From the NCBI GenBank assembly GCA_011799875.1, contig CM022299.1:337612447-337676446 (forward strand): a stretch of 64,000 bases of DNA, given 5' to 3'. The position numbers and the translations under genes are program-made. Position 1 is the first letter of the stretch; each line of letters opens with the position of its first letter. Positions 21,993 through 31,180 of the stretch are shown here, in pieces. The notes beneath the pieces are model-generated. The model made no database searches. It saw only the letters and a list, made by a program, of their open reading frames with translations, and had not been told where the DNA came from. The stretch comes from Thinopyrum elongatum. Lineage: Eukaryota > Streptophyta > Magnoliopsida > Poales > Poaceae.

Positions 21993-22074
21993 CCCCCCGA
22001 ACGTATTGACCACCGTATCACGGAGAAATCTTCTGTTCTTCTTTCTTGTTGTTTTCTGACAGATCTAGATCGCA

Positions 22075-22599
22075 ATGGCCGCTTCGGGCTCCTCCAAGGA
22101 CAAGTTCTTCGAGAATGTCATCAACCCGTATTTGCGGGAGGTAATGCAGCACCCCCAAGCCATTGAGATGCGTGAGGGGGTGCTCCACATCCGAGACGTC
22201 CAGGGTCCCAAGGGGACAGGGACCTTGGAGGCCAGGCTTGAAATTATGGAGCAGGATGTCTTCAAGTGCAAGGGGATGGTGGAACATGGACTCAATGCCA
22301 ATCACCTCATGATCGCAGATTACACCCGAGATCTCAAGGCGTATGGCAAATCCATGAAGGACATCGTCTTCACCTTCAACGAGCAAATCAACTTTCTGCA
22401 GAGCCAAATCGATGATCTCCAAAACCAAGTCTTTGAATATGAGGCAAGGTTTAAAGGTATGAGTTTGGCTTCTAGTTGCAAGACTCGCGAGACTCTCTCC
22501 TCCTCTTATGATGGTGAGCCATTGCCATGGAAGCCGGAAGATAAGATCGCTACTACCTCATCACCACCACCACCTTCTTCATCACCAAAGGAGACTTGA
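22075..22599 (+). CDS. Third ORF downstream of Athila pol, coiled-coil protein (174 aa)
   Basis: An intact ORF starting MAASGSSKDKFFENVINPYL and ending in a proline/serine-rich tail (SSPPPPSSSPKET). It follows pol by about 310 bp, the place where Athila elements of other plants carry an env-like or unknown ORF. The middle (EARLEIMEQDVFKCKGMVEH; NEQINFLQSQIDDLQNQVFE) has heptad-spaced hydrophobics and should form a coiled coil. There is no signal peptide or transmembrane segment, so I do not call it an envelope protein. It is the only element-encoded ORF of this copy without a visible disabling mutation. Function unknown. Confidence 0.6.
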   Translation: MAASGSSKDKFFENVINPYLREVMQHPQAIEMREGVLHIRDVQGPKGTGTLEARLEIMEQDVFKCKGMVEHGLNANHLMIADYTRDLKAYGKSMKDIVFTFNEQINFLQSQIDDLQNQVFEYEARFKGMSLASSCKTRETLSSSYDGEPLPWKPEDKIATTSSPPPPSSSPKET

Positions 22600-23287
22600 G
22601 TTCATGGTATGGAAACTCCCCTTGGCTTGTGCCAAGCTTGGGTGAGGTGTCCCGGTATCGTATCACCACCACTATCTTTGCTTTCATATATTTTAGTTTG
22701 ATCTTTAGTTTCCTATGATTTAGTTGAATAAAAGCTTTAGTTCAATCCTGTCTTTTCGAGTGTTTGCTTTGTGATCTATCAATCGATATAATCGTGTGCG
22801 AGATATATAATAAAGAGTAGTTTGAGTTTTGTTTCTTTACTTTTATGTTTCAATAAAAAGGAAGGAAAATAAATGAAAAAGGTCATATGCTAATCTTATG
22901 GTAAGTAATGACACCACATAAGGAAAAGTATAAGCGGTAAAATTTGTTAGAGATTGACAAAAATAGCATTAGTCAATGATGCAACTCATGAAAGAATTAA
23001 TAAGGGAAGAGAAGATTCACATGCAAATACACTATCTTGGACATCTTTTATGATTGTGAGCCCCCATTAAATATTTTGTGTCAAAATAGTTGACGTTGGA
23101 CAAGGAAGATAATGTAATGATTTATGTTTGTTCATATTCACATGGAAGTTATATTGTCATAGATCCTTTAACATGTGGTGCTTGCTCAATATCTTTTCTA
23201 GCCAAAAATTCCGCACTAAGTAGAGATACTACTTGTGCATCCAAAACCCTTAACCCAAATCTTATTTTGAGAGTCCACCATACCTAC
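22600..23287 (+). other. 3' untranslated region of the Athila element, left part
   Basis: AT-rich, no ORF of interest. Contains GAATAAAAG and CAATAAAAAG near 22730 and 22852 that could act as polyadenylation signals. It is cut at 23287/23288 by the Tekay-type insertion (TSD CCTAC at 23283-23287) and continues at 35462. Confidence 0.7.
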
Positions 23288-25531
23288 TGTGACGCCCCCG
23301 GCCCGATCGTGCACTAATCATACACGCAAATGCACACGATCAAGCCTAAGGACTCACGGGAAGATATCACAACACAACTCTAAAACATAAATAAAGTCAT
23401 ACAAGCTTTATATTACAAGCCAGGGCCTCGAGGGCTCGAATACATAGCTCGATGGCATACAAGCGTCAGCGGAAGCATCAGTTATCTGAGTACAGATATG
23501 AAAGAGAAACAGAAAGGCCTTTAGAAAGGCGGGGCAAAATAAAACACTACGATCGAAAGGCGCAGGCCTCCTGCCTGGAACCTCCGAACCTACTCCTGGT
23601 CGACAGCCAGCTCGTAGCAGAAGCCATCCTCGGGGTAGTAGTAGTAGTCGAACGTCGGCGGGGTAGCTGTCTCAGCGGCTCCGTCATCTGGTCACGACGA
23701 ACTGATATGGGGGAAAAAGGAAAGAAAAGCAACCGTGAGTACTCTGAAGTACTCAGCAAGCAAGGATCTACACTACATATGCAACATTATCAAGGGGAGG
23801 CTGTATATGTGGACTGGGCTGCAGAAATGCCAGAATAGAGAGAAGGCCTAGTCCTATCGAAGACTAGCATCTTCAGCAGTCTTGCAGCAGTAGAAGAGAG
23901 TAGAACAATACCATATAATGTAGCAGTAATAATATCAACCTCATCCTGAGATCCTTTCTCGACTCCCTGCGAGAAAGCAATCCCAGAGCCATAACGTCTT
24001 CAAACCTCGTCCTGAGATCCCTTCTCGACTCCCTGCGAGAAGCAATCCCAGAGCCATATATACAGGTCTCATCACAGGTATCCAGTTCTAAATTGTATCA
24101 ATCAGGATACAACTCCGAGTGTCCTTTACCGTAGGACCGGCTATCGATAGAAATGTTCTTCCCTGCAGGGGTGCACCAACTTACCCAACACGCTCGATTA
24201 ACTCCGGCCGGACACACTTTCCTGGGTCATGCCCGGCCTCGGCCAAACGACACATCGCAACCCTACCTATAGCTCAGCAGAGAGGTCCCCGTCGGTCTAC
24301 ATCCTAAGCGCTCAGAGGTCTTGGGCCATCGCCCTGTGCACTCCGAGTCGTTGCGCGCAGGGAGAAGCCTGGCACCAGGAGGGCGCCGGTCCGTCCGTGC
24401 CGCCATGCTGAACTGGACGTCTGACAGAGCTTTCGGCTGATGCTACGATGCAGAACGCCCATACTATGCCCACGTGATGGTTAGTGCTATCAGACCAGAG
24501 AGCCTGCTCGGATCAAATATCCAAATCGCTAGGACTAGGGGCTTGCGGTAACGAGCAGAGACTCACGAAAGATGTGACCCCGTCGCCCCGTCTCGAGGAC
24601 TTGCGGCAAGGGCCATGAATGCCCGGCCACGCCTCGTATTCAACACTCGGGCACCATCCAGGTCAACCCGTCTCGTAAAAGACTGTCGGGAACTCAGGTC
24701 CACCTCTACTGGGTGGTACCGCCTGTCCCTTCAGTCCTGTAGTAAAAGTAGCTTCCTCGGGTCCCCCTTCGGGGCCGACCCGTCTCTATCAAGGTTCAGC
24801 AGTAAAGTCACAGTAACCGTGTGTCCATAACATCAAGGAAATCCGAGGTATCACCCTCGACGGATGCCCACTCGATGTAACCGTCAAGTCGAACTTAGGA
24901 GGAATCACCCTCGATGAGTTCACACTTGATGTGTTGTACGACAGCGTCGTATCGGAAGTGGAGAAGGAGGAATCACCCTCGATGACCACGACCGAATAAC
25001 TACTCTACAGAATTAACATCAGAAGTGCTACATGAGGTTTCACCCTCGACACTCGATAGTAACGCTGCAGTGTCGTTACAACTAGGGGGGGTGATGTGCG
25101 GTGTCGGGGCCTGGTCTTCAATCCCGTTGATCGGGTCTTCTGACGATCCAGCGCGGCAGTCGGGATAAGTGGGGTCACTGATAGGTCTCTACCCAGCCTA
25201 GACTAAACAGTTTAGGATATGTAGGTAATTATCAACAGCAGGTTACAATGAACAGGCTATGCATCAGAATAGGTAAAGCAGCAGCAGCAGCAGCAATTCT
25301 AATGCAAGCATGGGAAATTAGAATGGGCGATATCGGGATGATCAAAAGGGGGGGCTTGCCTGGTTGCTCGGCGGCAAGGGCAAGGTCGTCTATGGTGTCT
25401 TCGGGATCCGGAGCTGCGTCGGTCTCGGGGACGACGTCGGGGTCGGGGGCTATCGAGAGAGAAGAGGGGGAGGAAACAGTATAAATATATAGCAAACATG
25501 AGCATGACAAATACGATACACGGTGCTAGGG
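23288..25531 (-). repeat. Extra partial LTR copy (2244 bp) at the outer 3' end
   Basis: Begins TGTGACGCCCCCGGCCCGAT like the two full LTRs and runs collinearly with their first 2.24 kb. It stops at GTGCTAGGG, where the next LTR starts directly (TGTGACG at 25532). It contains the element's true 3' terminus because the TSD abuts at 23287. Its first ~1.2 kb matches the right LTR with only about seven differences. Its last ~0.7 kb is clearly more diverged. Internal short repeats include two ~55-bp CCTGAGATCCCTTCTCGACT units near 23945-24055 and four spaced TCACCCTCGA motifs at 24850-25050. Confidence 0.88.
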
Positions 25532-28500
25532 TGTGACGCCCCCGGCCCGATCGTGCACTAATCATACACGCAAATGCACACGATCAAGCCTAAGGACTCA
25601 CGGGAAGATATCACAACACAACTCTAAAACATAAATAAAGTCATACAAGCTTTATATTACAAGCCAGGGGCCTCGAGGGCTCGAATACATAAGCTTGCGA
25701 ACAAGCGTCAGCGGAAGCATCAGATATCTGAGTACAGATATGAAATAGAAACAGAAAGGCGTTTAGAACGGCGGGGCAAAATAAAACACTACGATCGAAA
25801 GGCGAAGGCCTCCTGCCTGGGACCCTCCGATCCTACTCCTGGTCATCAGTCAACTCGTAGTAGTATCCATCCTCTGGGTAGTAGTAGTAATCGTCGGCGG
25901 GGTAGCTGTCTCAGCGACTCCGTCATCTGGTCACGACGAACTGATATGGGGGAAAAGGAAAGAAAAGCAACCGTGAGTACTCTGAAGTACTCAGCAAGCA
26001 AGGATCTACACTACATATGCAACATTATCAAAGGGAGGCTGTATATGTGGACTGGGCTGCAGAAATGCCAGAATAGAGAGAAGGCCTAGTCCTATCGAAG
26101 ACTAGCATCTTCAGCGGTCTTGCAGCAGTAGAAGAGAGTAGAACAATACCATATAATGTAGCAGTAATAATATCAACCTCACCCAGAGATCCTTTCTCGA
26201 CTCCCTGCGAGAAAGCAATCCCAGAGCCATACATTCATCAACCTCGTCCTGAGATCCCTTCTCGACTCCCTGCGAGAAGCAATCCCAGAGCCATATATAC
26301 AGGTCTCATCACAGGTATCCAGTTCTAAATTGTATCAATCAGGATACAACTCCGAGTGTCCTTTACCGTAGGACCGGCTATCGATAGAAATGTTCTTCCC
26401 TGCAGGGGTGCACCAACTTACCCAACACGCTCGATTAACTTCGGCCGGACACACTTTCCTGGGTCATGCCCGGCCTCGGCCAAACAACACATCGCAACCC
26501 TACCTAGAGCTCAGCAGAGAGGTCCCCGTCGGTCTACATCCTAAGCGCTCAGAGGTCTTGGGCCATCGCCCTGTGCACTCCGAGTCGTTGCGCGCAGGGA
26601 GAAGCCTGGCACCAGGAGGGCGCCGGTCCGTCCGTGCCGCCATGCTGAACTGGACGTCTGACAGAGCTTTCGGCTGATGCTACGATGCAGAACGCCCATA
26701 CTATGCCCACGTGATGGTTAGTGCTATCAGACCAGAGGCCTGCTCGGATCAAATATCCAAATCGCTAGGACTAGGGGCTTGCGGTAACGAGCAGAGACTC
26801 ACGAAAGATGTGACCCCGTCGCCCCGTCTCGAGGACTTGCGGCAAGGGCCATGAATGCCCGGCCACGCCTCGTATTCAACACTCGGGCACCATCCAGGTC
26901 AACCCGTCTCGTAAAAGACTGTCGGGAACTCAGGTCCACCTCTACTGGTTGGTACCGCCTGTCCCTTCAGTCCTGTAGTAAAAGTAGCTTCCTCGGGTCC
27001 CCCTTCGGGGCCGACCCGTCTCTATCAAGGTTCAGCAGTAAAGTCACAGTAACCGTGTGTCCATAACATCAAGGAAATCCGAGGTATCACCCTCGACGGA
27101 TGCCCACTCGATGTAACCGTCAAGTCGAACTTAGGAGGAATCACCCTCGATGAGTTCACACTTGATGTGTTGTACGACAGCGTCGTATCGGAAGTGGAGA
27201 AGGAGGAATCACCCTCGATGACCACGATCGAATAGCTACTCTACAGAGTTAACATCAGAAGTGCTACATGAGGTTTCACCCTCGGCACTTGATAGTAACG
27301 CTGCAGTGTCGTTACAACTAAGGGGGGGTGATGTGCGGTGTCGGGGCCTGGTCTTCAATCCCGTTGATCGGGTCTTCTGACGATCCAGCGCGGCAGTCGG
27401 GATAAGTGGGTTCACTGATAGGTCTCTACCCAGCCTAGACTAAACAGTTTAGGATATGTAGGTAATTATCAACAGCAGGTTACAATGAACAGGCTATGCA
27501 TCAGAATAGGTAAAGCAGTAGTAGCAGCAATTCTAATGCAAGCATGGGAAATTAGAATGGGCGATATCGGGATGATCAAAGGGGGGGGCTTTCCTGGTTG
27601 CTCGGCGGCAAGGGCAAGGTCGTCTATGGTGTCTTCGAGATCCGGAGCTGCGTCGGTCTCGGGGACGACGTCGGTGTCAGGGTCTAACGAGAGAGAAGAG
27701 GGGGAGGAAACAGTATAAATACACAGTAAATATGAGCAACACAAAGTATGACATGGCAGTACGCAGTGCTAGGGGTAGTCTAATGCAGTACTATACGTAT
27801 CAGGCGTTGCGGGAGAATATCTGGTGATATTTCCCGGGTCTTTGGATTTATCGGATAGACGAACCGGAGGGGGAATGTTGCATGTTCGGATAGTTAGGGA
27901 CGTGTGACGGACGAACGGATCGCGTACTCGGATTCGTCTCGTCGTTCTGAGCAACTTTCATGTAGAAAGTATTTTCATCGGAGTTACGGTTTAAAAGATA
28001 TGATTTTCTAAAGTTTAAACAATATTCTGAAATTACAGATTTATTATTAATTCGAATTATCCAGAACAGTAGCAGGGTGACGTCAGCATGACGCATGGAT
28101 GACGTCAGCAGTCAACAGGGGGCCGGCCAGGTCAAACCTGATATGTGGGGCCCACATGTCAGTGACCCAGTTAACTAAACAGAGTTAGCTTAATCTATTT
28201 AAACTAATTAGTAGGCGGGGCCCAGCAGTCAGTGGGTAATTAGTGTTTTAAATCACTAATTAATTTTATTAACGGATTATTTATTTAATAAAACGTTTTA
28301 CCGAGCGGGACCCACATGTCATAGACACAGGGCCCGCCCAGTCAGCGTGGACTAGGTCAACGGGACCCAGTGGGGCCCAGAGTCAGTGGCTGGGCCGTGG
28401 GGCCCGCGGCGCCACGTCGGACCGGCCGCCGGAGTCGCGCCGGAGTGCCCAGACGCGGTGGCGAGCTCCGGTGAGCTCGGGTTTCGCCCTCAGGGCGTCT

Positions 28501-29801
28501 CCGGGGCCGTGGCTTGGCCCGTTCGAACGGGCGGCGAGCGCCGCGTCACGTGGTGGTGTTGGCGTGGTTGGGGGCCGCCGGGAACGGCGCCGGCGATGAC
28601 CGCAGCGGCGATGGCGTTCGGGTGGTGCACGGGGTCGGCGCTACGGCGCGCTAGCGAGCGAAAGGAGAAGCTAGGTGTGGCCTGCGCGATGCGGGGAGCA
28701 CGATGCGCACGGGCCCGAGGCCGTTTGGTCACCGGAACGGCACCGGCGACGAGCTAGGCGGCGGTGCGTTCGGGCGAAAGAGGGGCGACGCGTACGGGCA
28801 CGAAGAGCGCGCGGGGAGAGGGGGAGGGGGACGAGGTGCTCACAGCGAGTCTGTAGGTGAGCTTAGCGTGCGCGGGGAGGGCTCGGAGTGGCCGGAGTCG
28901 GCGATGGCGTGCGGCGGCCGAAGGTGGAAGATGACGGCGCCGGCGACGCAGCGACGCGTTCTAGCTGGTGGGGCTCGGGGGAGAGGCGTAGTCGACGGAG
29001 GCGAACCATGCGGGCACGGTCACGCGACGAGGCAGAGGCAGTGGCCGCGCGTGCTACGGCGGCGGTGCCATGGCTGCGCACTGGAGAGAGAGGAGAGGTG
29101 GTGTCCAGGGGAGAGTGAGGCGAGGGAGAGCCAGGGGGTCCGGGGTGCTGCTCATATACGCGGCAGTCGCGGCGACGCGCTGTCGACCGCGAGGGAGGGG
29201 GGGCCTGGGCGTGCGCGCGTGCGTGCGCCAGGTGCTCGACAGCGAGCCCCGGGCGTGAGCAGTACGAAGAGGACGAGCGAGTTGGGCTGGGCCGGCCACT
29301 GTGCTGACTTAGGCCCAGCACAGTGGGTCTTTTTCTTTTTCTTCTTTTCTTTTCTGTTTTCTCTTTTTAGTTTCTGTTTTGACTTTTGTTTTGATTTCAA
29401 AATACTTTTGTAAAATATGAAACTAGCCCAAATAAATATGGTGCATTATTAGTCACTGCTAGAAACTGGTTTGGCGTCCATATCTTTTTGGTTTGGATTT
29501 TATTTAATTGAAAAGGGGTTGAATAGTGCTATGTTGCTGCTGTTTCTTGTTGTTCGAGTCCTTTTACAATTCCAACTAATGTTGCAATCATTTTTTATAA
29601 ATGCAAGGGGAATATTTGCAACAAGATGCACATTTTAGTTTTCCAGTTTGAACAACTTTTATTTTCCACTTTAATTTAATTTGAATTTGAGTTAGAAGTT
29701 GAAATGCATTATGATGCAAATGATGATCATGCACTGTTAAACATGATGACATGGCATAATCAAAAGGGTGATTACTGTAGTTAACCACTGGGGGTGTTAC
29801 A
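25532..29801 (-). repeat. 3' LTR of Tekay-type derivative (4270 bp)
   Basis: Full-length LTR collinear with 31181-35456. On + it starts TGTGACGCC and ends GGGGGTGTTACA. Its first ~1.3 kb differs at many sites from both other copies, for example around 25690-25930. From about 27180 onward it is almost identical to the right LTR. The polypurine tract lies at 29802-29813, just inside. Confidence 0.9.
28380..29320 (-). other. GC-rich block inside the LTR, with overlapping open frames
   Basis: A sharply bounded, very GC-rich segment in otherwise AT-balanced sequence, present in both full LTRs (28380-29320 and 34036-34976). Long frames exist on both strands (236 codons on +, 152 on -). The amino-acid composition is Arg/Ala/Pro/Gly-rich and low complexity, as expected from GC content alone. 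A TATA-like GTATATGA on minus lies at 29152-29159 (34808-34815 in the other LTR), so the block may be the promoter/leader part of the LTR. I do not call a gene here. Confidence 0.5.
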
Positions 29802-29813
29802 AATCTCCTCTAC
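29802..29813 (-). other. Polypurine tract, Tekay-type derivative
   Basis: On minus this reads GTAGAGGAGATT directly before the LTR start TGTAACACC. Correct position for plus-strand priming. Confidence 0.7.
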
Positions 29814-29837
29814 TAACAAGAATTCTCGTCCCGAGAA

Positions 29838-30905
29838 TTAAGAAGTAGAAGGAAAAAGTTCGGGGTATTCCGCACGAAGATTATCCTCGCGTTCCCAAGT
29901 GGCTTCATCTTCAGTATGATTTGACCAATGCACTTTGAGGAACTTGGTAACCTTCTGACGGGTTCGACGTTCAGCTTCATCGAGAATGCGGATCGGATGC
30001 TCCTTATAAGATAGATCATCTTGCAATTCGAGCATCTCGTGATCCACAGCTCGGTGCGGAGATTCCTTGAAGCATTTACGAAGTTGCGACACATGAAAGA
30101 CGTCATGGATATGGGAGAATTGCGGCGGCAACTCCAGTTTATATGCCACCTGACCACGTCTAGCAATAATGCGGAAAGGACCAATGTAGCGTGGAGCTAA
30201 CTTGCCCTTGATTCCAAAACGGTGAGTGCCCTTCATAGGGGTGACACGTAGATAAGCTTGATCACCAGGTTGATAAGTCAAACCCCATCGTTTGCGATCA
30301 TAGTTGCTCTTCTGGCGGTCCTGAGCCGCCTTGAGATTTTCCCGGACAATTCGGACTTGTTCTTCGGCGTGTTGAATAATATCTGGACCCACGAGCGGTC
30401 GTTCCCCAGTTTCTGACCAATTCAGAGGGGTTCGACACTTACGTCCATAGAGAACTTCAAAGGGGGCCATTTTCAAGCTGGCTTGATAGCTGTTGTTATA
30501 GGAGAACTCGGCATATGGAAGAGATTCTTCCCACTTCTTGCCGAAAGAAACAACACAAGCTCGTAGCATGTCTTCAAGCACTTGATTAACTCATTCAACT
30601 TGGCCTTGGGATTGAGGATGATAAGCTGAACTCCAGGTAATATGAGTTCCCATAGCCTTTTGGAAACTTTCCCAGAAATGACCAGTGAATATGCTGCCAC
30701 GGTCTGAACTGATCTCTTTCGGAATACCGTGGAGTGAAACAATTCTGGAGATATATAACTCTGCTAACTGACTAGCAGTGATCGTCTCCTTGACAGGCAG
30801 AAAGTGTGCAACTTTGGAGAGTTGGTCGACAACGACAAGAATAGCATCGTGACAACACAGGGTGCCCTCGATAAGAGGATCCTGTAAGCAGAACCTGGCC
30901 CTCAA
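29838..30905 (-). pseudogene. Integrase core and chromodomain of Tekay-type element
   Basis: The minus frame at 30905-30591 holds the catalytic core: AILVVVDQLSKVAHFLPVKE (first D), EISSDRGSIFTGHFW (second D), and AYHPQSQGQVE (E). A TGA near 30590 separates it from 30581-29838: LPYAEFSYNNSYQASLKMAP, FEVLYGRKCRTPLNWSETGE, then KLAPRYIGPFRIIARRGQVA. It ends with a chromodomain-like KFLKVHWSNHTEDEATWERE, ending YPELFPSTS. The chromodomain tail is typical of Tekay/Del chromoviruses and is thought to direct integration to histone-marked chromatin. The N-terminal zinc module and all upstream pol are deleted. Confidence 0.87.
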
Positions 30906-31180
30906 TCTTGAAGCAAGGGGGAATATCTTCAGAACACCGGGTGGATGTGACCACGAGAACCTAATGTTGGAGTTAGTAAAATCATTTAACCCGAATAGAA
31001 GAGAGGTCAGAGTCCCAGAGTAAAGGTCGAGGAGTAAAAGATCCTAGTACCACCCAATTGGCGACGTGGGCCCGTAAGCCACACAGCCAAGTTAGTAAAA
31101 CAGTTTTCGGTTTCTAGACTCAACTTCGGCCAAGGAGTTGGAAAGGGGGTTCCTACAGGCAGTCGGCTCTGATACCAACT
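30906..31180 (-). other. Leader with tRNA-iMet primer binding site and deletion junction
   Basis: The PBS at 31163-31177 reads on minus TGGTATCAGAGCCGA, complementary to the 3' end of initiator tRNA-Met, and lies three bases inside the LTR. The following ~270 bases are leader-like with no gag start. Integrase core sequence begins at about 30900, so several kilobases were lost between them. Confidence 0.88.

Noticed and set aside
22075..22599. Envelope-like gene
   Set aside because: The location fits, but there is no signal peptide, transmembrane segment or Cys pattern. The sequence looks like a soluble coiled-coil protein.
23452..27744. Many small ORFs repeated at 23452, 25232, 26356, 27469, 31345 and 33125
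   Set aside because: They are the same LTR sequence read three times, on both strands, with no codon conservation pattern. LTR U3/U5 sequence is normally non-coding.
28386..29413. Long GC-rich ORFs (123-236 codons) as host genes
   Set aside because: They lie inside an LTR, overlap on both strands, and are low-complexity Arg/Ala/Pro/Gly. They are duplicated exactly with the LTRs (34042-35069) and match no recognisable domain.
31163..31177. tRNA-Met gene fragment
   Set aside because: Only the terminal ~13-15 bases complementary to initiator tRNA are present, exactly at the LTR edge. This is a primer binding site.
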